This document shows, piece by piece, positions 21,286 through 28,692 of a stretch of DNA of 64,000 nucleotides. The notes beneath the pieces were generated by a model that saw nothing but the letters and a program-made list of their open reading frames with translations, ran no database searches and was not told the origin of the DNA. The DNA is from Anaeromusa acidaminophila DSM 3853 (GTDB taxonomy: Bacteria > Bacillota > Negativicutes > Anaeromusales > Anaeromusaceae): the NCBI RefSeq assembly GCF_000374545.1, contig NZ_KB894587.1, positions 62,001 to 126,000 on the forward strand, in the 5' to 3' direction. How positions within the stretch are numbered: position 1 is the first letter of the stretch; every line of letters starts with the position of its first letter. Position numbers and translations under genes: made by a program.

Positions 21286-21404
21286 CGCAGACTAAGGCGG
21301 ATTACAGTTTCGCCTGTTTGAGCGCAGCGAGTTAAGAAACTGCCGACTTAGACTGCGCTTTCGAGGCGCGCGCAAATCTTGTCTCAAATATAAGGCTGCT
21401 GCCG
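21227..21404. other. Nested long inverted repeat
   Basis: Outer arms 21227-21251 and 21381-21404 pair imperfectly. Inside are 21286-21300 with 21343-21357 (15 bp, two mismatches) and, immediately within, CAGTTTC (21305-21311) with GAAACTG (21336-21342). The apex is GCCTGTTTGAGCGCAGCGAG. The whole could fold into a rod of about 180 nt. It partly overlaps repeat copy A but is absent from copy B. Confidence 0.7.
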
Positions 21405-21437
21405 TTTGATGCATGTACTCCGGGCACTTAAGATGGC

Positions 21438-21488
21438 AAAAAAGAACTGCCTTCTGCGGGATTACCCCGCAAAAGGCAGTTCTTTTTT
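21438..21488. terminator. Strong bidirectional terminator
   Basis: AAAAAAGAACTGCC and its complement enclose a second stem (TGCGGG/CCCGCA), with A and T tracts at both ends. It serves glnK (minus) and anything crossing from the photolyase side (plus). Confidence 0.9.
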
Positions 21489-21495
21489 CATTTAC

Positions 21496-21858
21496 TTACT
21501 CTTTTTTCTCGCCTACCGCCATGGCGCCTTCTTCACCTGTACGAATCCGAATGGCGTTTTGAATGGGATATACGAAAATCTTGCCGTCGCCTAGTTTGCC
21601 TGTCCGCAACGTATTGCGCATCACATCCATAACCGCTTTCATTTCGCTTTCTTTGACTACGGTTTCAACCTTAACCTTGGGCAGCAAATTGACTGCATAC
21701 TCGGTCCCGCGATACACCTCCGTATGCCCTTTTTGGCTGCCACAGCCGTATACCTGGGTCACAGTCATACCGGTTATGCCGATTTCCGCCAAAGCATCCT
21801 TTAGATCTTCCAGCTTACCCGGACGAGTGACCACTTCGATTTTAATCAAATCGCCCAT
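21496..21858 (-). CDS. glnK: PII nitrogen regulatory protein
   Basis: The 120-aa PII protein has the T-loop block GSQKGHTEVYRGTEYAVNLLPKVK, with a tyrosine at the uridylylation position (Y54, canonical Tyr51). The C-terminal ATP/2-oxoglutarate region includes TGKLGDGKIFV. It binds ATP/ADP and 2-oxoglutarate and probably gates the Amt channel encoded just upstream. The start at 21858 is the ATG 10 nt after GGAGG; the nearer ATG is out of frame. The symbol glnK is given because of the Amt neighbour. Confidence 0.95.
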   Translation of the reverse strand: MGDLIKIEVVTRPGKLEDLKDALAEIGITGMTVTQVYGCGSQKGHTEVYRGTEYAVNLLPKVKVETVVKESEMKAVMDVMRNTLRTGKLGDGKIFVYPIQNAIRIRTGEEGAMAVGEKKE

Positions 21859-21906
21859 ATCATTCAATCCTCCTTCAAGTCGCACTTCTCTTCCGTTACT
21901 ATCAGT

Positions 21907-23340
21907 TTACGAGAAATGCGCTTTCGTGGCAACAGGCTGTTCCAGCCGCTCGAACGACATGGCTCCAGCGCCCATAGGAACGCCAGCACCAAACTCCTGG
22001 CTCACATAGCCATTTTCACCATGCTCGCTGATATCCAAGCCCACCACTTCTGCATCTTCAGAAACACGCAGTTCCGTGAAGATCGAAATTACTTTCAGAA
22101 TTACAAAGGTCATCACTGCCGCAAACACGATGGCCATGCCTACACTGGCCGCCTGAATCCAGAACTGTTCCAGTCCGCCGCCATAAAAGAAGCCGTCAGC
22201 TCCAGCAGGGTTTACTTCTTTTGTGCAAAACAAGCCCGTAGCCAAAGCGCCCCAGGTACCGCCAACGCCATGCACTCCAAAGGCATCCAAGGAATCGTCA
22301 TACCCCAGCCGCCGCTTGCAAACGCTGACTGCAAAATAACACAGCATGCCTGCGCCTAAGCCAATAATCACAGCCGGTACAATTTCAACAAAGCCAGCCG
22401 CCGGAGTAATCCCTACCAAACCAGCGATGCAACCGCTGACAATCCCCAAAACGGTCGGTTTGCCATTATGCATCCACTCTACAAAAAGCCACCCCAGCGA
22501 GCCTGCTGCCGCTGCCGTATTGGTCACCACAAAAGCGCTAGCTGCTAAACCGCTCGCCCCTAAGGCGCTACCCGCATTGAAACCGAACCAGCCGAACCAC
22601 AAAAGAGCCGCTCCTAAAACTGTCATCGGCAAGTGATGAGGCATCATCGGAGAAACGCCATAGCCGCGACGTTTTCCCATAACCAAACAAGCAACTAAAC
22701 CGGATACGCCGGATAGAATATGGATAACCGTACCGCCGGCAAAGTCCAACGCTCCCAAGTCACGCAACCAGCCGCCAACACCCCATACCCAGTGCGCAAA
22801 AGGATCATAGACCACGGTCGTCCAAAACAGAACAAATAAGGCAAACGCCGGAAAACGCATTCTTTCCGCAATCGAGCCAGTTATCAGCGCTGGCGTAATC
22901 ACTGCAAACATGCATTGGAAGATCATAAACGCCAGGTGCGGCACAGTCGCCGCATAATCAGCATTGGCTTCCTGACCAACGCCGCTTAAGCCTGCCCATT
23001 CAAGACTTCCCAGTAAATGATTGATATCAGGACCGAAAGCAAGACTATAACCGAATAATACCCATTGCACCGAAACAAGCGCTAAAACGAAAAAGCTCAG
23101 CATAATTGTATTGAGTACGTTTTTGCTGCGCGTCATGCCTCCATAAAATAAAGCCAAGGCCGGTGTCATCAACATAACCAACGCAGCGCTTAAAAGGACA
23201 AAAACAGTATCACCTGTATCCAATTTTACCGCTTCCGCAACCTCTGCGGCCGCTGCCGCGCCTTCTTCCGCCGCCAACGCCAGAGACGCGGGCAAGCTGC
23301 CTAGCAATGCCAAGCTTAGAGTTTTCCACCATTTTTTCAT
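21907..23340 (-). CDS. amt: Ammonium transporter
   Basis: The 477-aa protein has a cleavable N-terminal signal peptide (ALLGSLPASLALAAEE) and about 11 membrane helices. Amt motifs are visible: FYGGMTRSKNVLNTIM, DFAGGTVIHILSGVSGLVA, and the twin-histidine region with DSLDAFGVHGVGGTWGALATG. It conducts ammonium into the cell. GGGGGAGAAGGG precedes the ATG at 23340; an in-frame extension to 23505 crosses two leader hairpins and is not credible. glnK follows at 48 nt, the usual amt-glnK pair. Confidence 0.96.
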   Translation of the reverse strand: MKKWWKTLSLALLGSLPASLALAAEEGAAAAAEVAEAVKLDTGDTVFVLLSAALVMLMTPALALFYGGMTRSKNVLNTIMLSFFVLALVSVQWVLFGYSLAFGPDINHLLGSLEWAGLSGVGQEANADYAATVPHLAFMIFQCMFAVITPALITGSIAERMRFPAFALFVLFWTTVVYDPFAHWVWGVGGWLRDLGALDFAGGTVIHILSGVSGLVACLVMGKRRGYGVSPMMPHHLPMTVLGAALLWFGWFGFNAGSALGASGLAASAFVVTNTAAAAGSLGWLFVEWMHNGKPTVLGIVSGCIAGLVGITPAAGFVEIVPAVIIGLGAGMLCYFAVSVCKRRLGYDDSLDAFGVHGVGGTWGALATGLFCTKEVNPAGADGFFYGGGLEQFWIQAASVGMAIVFAAVMTFVILKVISIFTELRVSEDAEVVGLDISEHGENGYVSQEFGAGVPMGAGAMSFERLEQPVATKAHFS

Positions 23341-23423
23341 ACCCTTCTCCCCCTTTTCTCTGCGCAAACCATCTCCCGATAGTCTGCTTTTACAGCGGAT
23401 TTCCGCCACACCACCACACAGAC

Positions 23424-23461
23424 AAAAACGGCGACAAGGAATCTTCATTCCCCGCCGCCGT
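23424..23461 (-). terminator. Terminator-like hairpin 2 in the amt leader
   Basis: On the minus strand ACGGCG (23456-23461) pairs with CGCCGT (23428-23433). Inside, GGAAT (23447-23451) pairs with ATTCC (23438-23442) around a GAAG loop. TTTTTG follows directly. It lies about 85 nt upstream of the amt start codon and after hairpin 1. Confidence 0.6.
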
Positions 23462-23479
23462 CGTTGGCCGCCATCAAAC

Positions 23480-23521
23480 AAAAAGCCTTCTTCTTCCCTA
23501 AGCAAGGAAAGAAGAAGGCTT
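23480..23521 (-). terminator. Intrinsic terminator hairpin 1 in the amt leader
   Basis: On the minus strand a 16-bp stem, with one G-U pair, joins 23506-23521 to 23483-23498 and is followed by TTTTTG. It starts only about 27 nt after the predicted transcription start. It would therefore end most transcripts before amt unless relieved, or end a separate tiny RNA. Confidence 0.8.
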
Positions 23522-23554
23522 CATCGCCTGACGATATTCTTGGTGTATGGCGTT

Positions 23555-23583
23555 AGTATAGCAACTTTCTGTAACGGTGTCAA
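23555..23583 (-). promoter_or_regulatory. Strong sigma-A promoter of the amt leader
   Basis: On the minus strand TTGACA (23578-23583), a 17-nt spacer and TATACT (23555-23560) form a near-consensus promoter. Transcription would start near 23548, giving a leader of about 208 nt before the amt ATG. Confidence 0.85.
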
Positions 23584-23636
23584 CCAAAAAATGTATTTCT
23601 CGCAACACTCTTTTGTGAAAATGTATTTTCTCAAGC

Positions 23637-23665
23637 TTGCCTTCCTGCAAAAGACATGATAGAAT
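23637..23665 (+). promoter_or_regulatory. Promoter of the T-box leader
   Basis: TTGCCT (23637-23642), a 17-nt spacer and TAGAAT (23660-23665) lie just upstream of the T-box. This promoter diverges from the amt promoter, with about 54 nt between the two -35 boxes. Confidence 0.65.
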
Positions 23666-23671
23666 ACAAAT

Positions 23672-23930
23672 CAAATCGATAGAGTTAAGGCAATGAGAGG
23701 AATAGTAGCTGCTACACGACCTTACAGAGAGCCGGCAATTGGTGCAAGCCGGCGGCGCTATGCAGTGAAAGCCATCCTTGAGCCGGAACACCCAACGCCT
23801 CCTTAGAGGGCTAGTAGGTTTTCCCGCTGCCCCGGCGTTATCGGGTTCAAGAGAGTCGCCATGCCGGCGGCTAATAAAGGTGGTACCGCGGAACCGTTTC
23901 GTCCTTTTTCAGGATGGAACGGTTTTTTTA
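23672..23930 (+). promoter_or_regulatory. T-box riboswitch, probably tRNA-Ala specific
   Basis: Stem I carries the AGAGAGCCGG and GGTGCAAGCCGGC elements. The specifier region reads GTGAAAGCCATCC with GCC (Ala) at 23771-23773. The T-box core AAAGGTGGTACCGCGG is at 23876-23891. A terminator stem with a T7 run (AACCGTT..AACGGTT, 23892-23928) follows. The antiterminator bulge TGGT would pair with ACCA, fitting the A discriminator of tRNA-Ala and not the G usual for tRNA-Ser. Uncharged tRNA-Ala should turn on the downstream regulator and aminotransferase genes. Confidence 0.9.
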
Positions 23931-23963
23931 TTTGGTTTTTATGTAAGAAAGGAAGTGCGACAT

Positions 23964-24452
23964 ATGCATCCGAAACAAGCTTTACTGGAATTAGTAGAAC
24001 GTCATCCTCGCCTTAGTTCCGCCCAACTGGCAGCCATGCTTGGCTGCAGTGCTGAAGAAGTAGATGCCGATTTGCAAGAACTGGAAGAAAAAAAGGTGAT
24101 TTTAAAATACCATACTTTTGTTGACTGGGAAAAAGCAGGCGTACACAACGTTACCGCCTGCATTGAAGTGCGCCTGACTCCTCAGCGCGAAGTCGGGTTT
24201 GATGGAATCGCAGAAAACATTTACCGCTATCCGGAAGTCTGCGCCATGTACCTTATGTCGGGCAGTTTCGACCTGATGGTTTTCGTCGAAGGCCGCACTC
24301 TTAAAGAAGTCGCCGACTTCGTCGCCACTAAGCTGTCCACCATCGAGGGCGTCATGGGTACCTCCACTAATTTCATGCTGAAAAAATACAAAGAAGCAGG
24401 CATCGTTTTAGAAGATGACGAAGAAGATCGCCGCTTGGCGGTGACGCCATGA
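23964..24452 (+). CDS. Lrp/AsnC family transcriptional regulator
   Basis: The 162-aa protein has an N-terminal winged helix (residues 1-55, SSAQLAAMLGCSAEEVDADLQELEEKKVI) and a C-terminal RAM ligand-binding domain (EVCAMYLMSGSFDLMVFVEGRTLKEVADFV). It starts at the ATG after AAAGGAAG, well past the T-box terminator; an upstream reading-frame extension overlaps the T-box and is rejected. Its stop overlaps the aminotransferase start by 4 nt (ATGA). It probably controls this operon or related amino-acid genes. Confidence 0.9.
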   Translation: MHPKQALLELVERHPRLSSAQLAAMLGCSAEEVDADLQELEEKKVILKYHTFVDWEKAGVHNVTACIEVRLTPQREVGFDGIAENIYRYPEVCAMYLMSGSFDLMVFVEGRTLKEVADFVATKLSTIEGVMGTSTNFMLKKYKEAGIVLEDDEEDRRLAVTP

Positions 24453-25621
24453 AGAACTGGCAAGAGCGAATTTCTCCCACCGTACAAGCCCTGCCGGCTT
24501 CCGGCATTCGTCGCTTCTTCGATATTGTTGCTGAAATGAAGGGCGTCATTTCCTTGGGCGTCGGCGAACCCGACTTTGTCACGCCCTGGCATATTCGCGA
24601 AAGCTGCATGTACGGTTTGAAGCGAGGCTACACTAGCTACACTTCTAACTACGGCCTATTAGAGTTGCGCGAAGAAATTGCGCAGCTTATCCAGCGGCGT
24701 CATGACATCACCTACAACCCCCGCGATCAGGTTTTGGTCACTGTCGGCGTCAGTGAAGCCTTAGATCTGGCAATGCGAGCGCTTTTAGCTCCGGGAGACG
24801 AAGTGCTGATTCCCGAGCCCTGCTATGTATCCTATAAGGCCTGTGTTCATTTAGCCGGCGGCAAACCCGTTCCAGTCGCAACCAGCGCCGCTCAAGAATT
24901 CAAAGTACGCGCCTCCGACCTGGAAGCCCTTTTGACGCCGCGCACCAAAGTCTTGATGATGGGTTTCCCTAACAATCCCACAGGGGCCATCATGAACCGT
25001 GAAGATTTATTGGAGCTGGCACTTTTTGCCGAAAAGCATGATTTAATCGTGATTTCCGATGAAATTTACGGTGATTTGACTTACGAAGGGGAGCATGTCT
25101 CTTTCGCTTCTCTTCCTGGCATGCAGGAGCGCACGCTGTTGCTCAACGGTTTTTCTAAAGCCTACGCCATGACAGGCTGGCGCATTGGTTACGCCCTGGG
25201 TCATGCCGAGCTTATCGGCGCCATGAATAAAATTCACCAGTACACTATGCTGTGCGCACCCATTACCGCCCAAGTAGCCGCCCTAGAGGCATTGCGTCAC
25301 GGGGACAAACAAATGCAGCAAATGGTAGCCGAGTATAACAACCGCCGCCGCCTGATGGTTAATGGGTTTCGCCGCATGGGCTTGGAATGCTTCGAACCCA
25401 AAGGCGCCTTTTACATCTTCCCTTCCATTAAAGAAACTGGCTTAACCTCTCTGGAATTTGCCGAGCAGCTGCTCAAAGCGGAAAAAGTTGCACTTGTGCC
25501 AGGAGACGCCTTTGGCGCCAGCGGCGAAGGCCATGTCCGCTGTTCCTATGCCGCTGGCAGCACCCAACTCGCCGAAGCGCTGGAACGCATCGAACGCTTC
25601 GTCAACACCTTGCGCAAGTAA
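24449..25621 (+). CDS. PLP-dependent aminotransferase class I/II, probable alanine transaminase
   Basis: The 390-aa fold-type I aminotransferase has the usual motifs: GVGEPDFVTPWHI, NNPTG, SDEIYGDLTY and the PLP lysine in NGFSKAYAMTGWRIGY. The C-terminal substrate Arg lies in GHVRCSYA. The family covers aspartate, alanine and aromatic transaminases. The tRNA-Ala T-box in front suggests that it makes alanine from pyruvate. That is inference from regulation, not from active-site residues. It is translationally coupled to the Lrp-type regulator. Confidence 0.93.
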   Translation: MKNWQERISPTVQALPASGIRRFFDIVAEMKGVISLGVGEPDFVTPWHIRESCMYGLKRGYTSYTSNYGLLELREEIAQLIQRRHDITYNPRDQVLVTVGVSEALDLAMRALLAPGDEVLIPEPCYVSYKACVHLAGGKPVPVATSAAQEFKVRASDLEALLTPRTKVLMMGFPNNPTGAIMNREDLLELALFAEKHDLIVISDEIYGDLTYEGEHVSFASLPGMQERTLLLNGFSKAYAMTGWRIGYALGHAELIGAMNKIHQYTMLCAPITAQVAALEALRHGDKQMQQMVAEYNNRRRLMVNGFRRMGLECFEPKGAFYIFPSIKETGLTSLEFAEQLLKAEKVALVPGDAFGASGEGHVRCSYAAGSTQLAEALERIERFVNTLRK

Positions 25622-25685
25622 AAAATCGCATGTAATAAAAAAACCCCGCCGAACGGCGGGGTTGTTTTTATTACATGCGATTTTT
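25621..25685. terminator. Bidirectional terminator extended into a 30-bp inverted repeat
   Basis: The core AACCCCGCC-GAAC-GGCGGGGTT has poly-A and poly-T flanks. Pairing continues outward through AAAAATCGCATGTAATAAAA, giving arms of 30 and 31 nt (25621-25650 and 25655-25685) with one unpaired base. The right arm contains the last codons and stop of the zinc-ribbon gene. Confidence 0.93.
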
Positions 25686-25955
25686 GGAGTAGCAGTCGCG
25701 GCAGTAAACCGGACGATCGCCACTGGGACGGAAAGGAACTTGAGTCGTGACGCCACACTCAGCACAGATGGCTTCATGCATTTCACGCTGGGGACGGTCG
25801 GAACCGCCGGTACGCTGTTTGCGAGCAGCGCGGCAGGTAGGGCAACGACCAGGTTCATTTTGAAAACCTTTTTCAGCATAGAACTCTTGTTCCGATGCGG
25901 AAAAAACGAATTCAGCGCCGCACTCGCGGCAAGTCAGGGTTTTGTCTTCGTACAT
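25671..25955 (-). CDS. Small zinc-ribbon protein
   Basis: The 94-aa protein has four CxxC pairs: CRECG, CPTC, CAECG and CRDC. It forms two probable zinc ribbons, beginning MYEDKTLTCRECGAEF. The N-terminal ribbon with EFVFSASEQEFYAEKGF matches the widespread zinc-ribbon (zf-trcl-like) family of unknown role. GAGGAGG precedes the ATG. Its 3' end forms part of the extended inverted repeat. Confidence 0.88.
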   Translation of the reverse strand: MYEDKTLTCRECGAEFVFSASEQEFYAEKGFQNEPGRCPTCRAARKQRTGGSDRPQREMHEAICAECGVTTQVPFRPSGDRPVYCRDCYSKNRM

Positions 25956-26129
25956 TTAGGAATCCTCCTCAGAGCATTTTTGCCCGGAACGGCTTTGGGT
26001 CATCTGGAATGTCTGAGAAGAACAAACCCGACCTCATTAGACCTATTCTCGAGAGCATGGCTTTATTGTATCGTTTACCTACACAAAAGTAAAGCTATTT
26101 TTCACTCTACTTTCGCCCCTCGAATCTGC

Positions 26130-28133
26130 CTATTTCCTCGCTAACGCCTCTCGAATCTGCTCAACCAAATTTTCCGCAGTTAGTCCAAAGTGCTTAAACA
26201 AGGCTTGCGCCGGCGCCGATGCGCCATACCGATCCACCGTTACATACACAGCATCCGCTCCGCCATATCGTTCCCACCCGAAAGAGGACGCCGCCTCAAA
26301 GACCACGCGCGGCACTCCCGCTGGCAAGACGCTTTGTTGAAAAGAAACAGGCTGCAAAGCAAACCATTCCTGACAAGGCATACTGACGACTCTCACCCGA
26401 ACATCTTCTTTTTCGAGCGCCTTAGCGGCGCACAAAGCCGGTGAAACTTCCGAACCGCTAGCAATAACAACGACATCCGGACGCTCCGCCCCCTCATGCA
26501 GCACATAGGCGCCTCTGGCCACGCTTTCCTCTGGACAAATCGTGGTCTCCTCAAGCACGGGAAGATTCTGTCGACTGAGCACCAGAGCCACAGGACCTCC
26601 TTGTTGATGCAAAGCATATAGCCAAGCCGCCGCCGTTTCGTTTGCATCGGCAGGACGAATCACAGCTAAACCAGGAAGACAACGCAAGGAAGCCAAATGC
26701 TCCACAGGCTGGTGCGTCGGTCCGTCCTCGCCTACGCCAATGCTGTCATGCGTAAACACATAGACCACAGGTAATTTCATCAAAGCAGCCAAGCGCATCG
26801 CCGGACGCATATAATCCGCAAAAGATAAAAAAGTGGCTCCATACGGACGCAAGCCGCCAAATAGGGCTAACCCGTTCAAAATACTACCCATAGCATGCTC
26901 GCGTACACCGAAATGAAGATTGCGTCCGTCGTAACTTCCCTTTTGAAAATCACCGCAACCAGATAAGTAGGTCTTATTGGACGGCGCTAAATCGGCACTG
27001 CCTCCCAGCAGGTTAGGAACTGCCGCCGCCAGCCAGTTTAAAATGGTTCCTGACGAAGCCCTTGTTGCCTGTCCTTTATCATCCGGCGCAAAAGGAATGA
27101 CATCTGCATCCCAATGTATCGGCAGTTCCCCTTTTAGCCAGCGGCTGCACTGCAAGGCCGCTTCCGGATGGCAACTCGCAAAGGCATCCCATTTTTGCTG
27201 CCATTCTTTTTCCGCTTTTTCGCCTCGTTCCAGACACTTACCCATCTCCTGGCGCACAGCCTCAGGCACGAAAAACCGCGGTTCCTGCGGCCACTCCAGC
27301 GCTTCTTTAGTACGCGCCAACTCCGCCGATCCCAACGGCTCTCCATGCGCCGCGGCCGTATTCACTTTTCCCGGACTGCCATAGCCGATTTGTGTTTTGA
27401 CTACAATCAATACGGGTTGTCCAGAACTTTGCTGCGCCTTATCCAGCGCCTTTTCCAGCTCATCCAGATCATTGCCGTCCTGCACCTGAACTACCAGCCA
27501 ACCGTAAGCGGTAAAGCGAGCCCCCACTTGCTCCGTAAACGCAATACTGGTACTTCCCTCAATCGAGATTTCATTATCGTCATAGAGACAAATTAAGTTA
27601 TCCAAACCTAAATGCCCTGCCAGTGAAGCCGCTTCATGGCTAACGCCTTCCATCATATCGCCGTCGCCTGCAAGCACATAGACTTTGTTGTCAAACAAGG
27701 GCTCTTCCTTACCTGGAAAATGGGCATCCATAAATTTTGCCGCCATCGCCATGCCTACAGCATTGCCAAAGCCTTGTCCCAACGGTCCTGTCGTCGTTTC
27801 CACCCCCGGCGTATGTCCCCACTCCGGATGTCCGGGTGTCAGCGCCCCCCACTGCCGAAACTTCTTAATATCTTCTAAGGACACCTGATACCCGGTCAAA
27901 TGCAAGAGTCCATATAAAAGCATAGACCCATGCCCTGCAGATAATACAAAGCGATCCCGCCCCGGCCAAGCAGGGTTGAGCGGATTATGGCGCAAAAATT
28001 TCGTCCAAAGAACATACGCCATCGCTGCCGCGCCCATCGGCATTCCAGGATGGCCAGATTTCGCTTCTTCCACTGCATCCGCCGCCAACATTCGCAAGGT
28101 ATTGATCCCCAATTGATGAATGTCTCGTTTCAT
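26130..28133 (-). CDS. tkt: Transketolase
   Basis: The 667-aa enzyme is full length. The thiamine-diphosphate domain has EEAKSGHPGMPMGAA, HGSMLLYGLLHLTGY and GPLGQGFGNAVGMA, followed by GDGDMMEGVSHEAASLAGHL with the metal site. The pyrimidine domain has FGVREHAMGSILNG, and DSIGVGEDGPTHQPVEHLASLR is conserved. It interconverts pentose and triose/hexose phosphates. GGGGG precedes its ATG. The SRPBCC gene lies 17 nt upstream and may be co-transcribed. Confidence 0.97.
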   Translation of the reverse strand: MKRDIHQLGINTLRMLAADAVEEAKSGHPGMPMGAAAMAYVLWTKFLRHNPLNPAWPGRDRFVLSAGHGSMLLYGLLHLTGYQVSLEDIKKFRQWGALTPGHPEWGHTPGVETTTGPLGQGFGNAVGMAMAAKFMDAHFPGKEEPLFDNKVYVLAGDGDMMEGVSHEAASLAGHLGLDNLICLYDDNEISIEGSTSIAFTEQVGARFTAYGWLVVQVQDGNDLDELEKALDKAQQSSGQPVLIVVKTQIGYGSPGKVNTAAAHGEPLGSAELARTKEALEWPQEPRFFVPEAVRQEMGKCLERGEKAEKEWQQKWDAFASCHPEAALQCSRWLKGELPIHWDADVIPFAPDDKGQATRASSGTILNWLAAAVPNLLGGSADLAPSNKTYLSGCGDFQKGSYDGRNLHFGVREHAMGSILNGLALFGGLRPYGATFLSFADYMRPAMRLAALMKLPVVYVFTHDSIGVGEDGPTHQPVEHLASLRCLPGLAVIRPADANETAAAWLYALHQQGGPVALVLSRQNLPVLEETTICPEESVARGAYVLHEGAERPDVVVIASGSEVSPALCAAKALEKEDVRVRVVSMPCQEWFALQPVSFQQSVLPAGVPRVVFEAASSFGWERYGGADAVYVTVDRYGASAPAQALFKHFGLTAENLVEQIREALARK

Positions 28134-28150
28134 CCGTCGTATGCCCCCTT

Positions 28151-28615
28151 TTATCCTGGAATATGAAAAACAAACTCTCCCTTTTGCGCCATTTCACTCA
28201 GTTGACGCAATGGTTGTAAAAAACCGCCCATTTGTAAGGCCATCTTTCTGCCAAACCAAGCTGCGGCCGCCTCGGACAGTAAGCCCTGCACCTCTAAGGA
28301 AAACCGCACTACGCAGCCTTCGCCAGCAGGTTCTATTACGCTGATCGCAAAAATAGTCCACCACAAATAAGAAAATCGCAGCGCAATTTTGCGCTCTGGT
28401 TCCAATTTATCCACGTAAAAAGAACGCCCCCAGGCGGATGTACGCCGCCATTTTCCGGCAGCCCCTTCTTGTAACGGCACGGCTACGCGCACTTCCTGCA
28501 AATCTGGCTGCCAGCTGCGCCAATAATGCGGATCCTTCAAAAACGGCCACAAAAACTCTGCCGGCACCGCAAATTTTTCTTCATATTCTCCGCATAGGCA
28601 TTGCTGCTTCTGCAT
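28151..28615 (-). CDS. SRPBCC / START-fold protein
   Basis: The 154-aa protein has the SRPBCC pattern: an N-terminal strand EYEEKFAVPAEFLWPFLKDPHYWRSWQPDLQEVRV, a central beta-sheet (KIALRFSYLWWTIFAISVIEPAGEGCVVRFSLEV) and a long C-terminal helix. Such proteins bind hydrophobic ligands or modulate a partner; no enzyme role is evident. The start at 28615 has GAGGAAG upstream; 28654 does not. Confidence 0.75.
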   Translation of the reverse strand: MQKQQCLCGEYEEKFAVPAEFLWPFLKDPHYWRSWQPDLQEVRVAVPLQEGAAGKWRRTSAWGRSFYVDKLEPERKIALRFSYLWWTIFAISVIEPAGEGCVVRFSLEVQGLLSEAAAAWFGRKMALQMGGFLQPLRQLSEMAQKGEFVFHIPG

Positions 28616-28655
28616 ATCGCCACTTCCTCTTTCTTCTAAATACTTCAAATGCAAG

Positions 28656-28680
28656 AAGGATGGACTTCTCCATCCTTTTT
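28656..28680. terminator. Hairpin between the GT39-like and SRPBCC genes
   Basis: AAGGATGGA, CTTC and TCCATCCTT form a 9-bp stem. The plus-strand side ends in TTTTT; the minus-strand side, which would serve the glycosyltransferase operon, has only a weak T-run. Confidence 0.55.
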
Positions 28681-28692
28681 CGTTCTATGCCT

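Noticed and set aside
23341..23505. N-terminal extension of Amt
   Set aside because: It would code through two terminator-like hairpins and lacks a ribosome site; the ATG at 23340 starts a good signal peptide.
23480..23548. ANTAR-protein target in the amt leader
   Set aside because: A short hairpin (ATCG-TCAGG-CGAT) precedes the terminator, but neither loop is a hexanucleotide with A1 and G4, so the assignment is not supported.
23771..23773. Serine specifier (AGC) for the T-box
   Set aside because: AGC is one base out of register, and the TGGT bulge fits an A discriminator (Ala) better than the G of tRNA-Ser.
23778..23963. N-terminal extension of the Lrp-type regulator
   Set aside because: The frame crosses the T-box and its terminator; the ATG at 23964 has a ribosome site and begins the winged helix.
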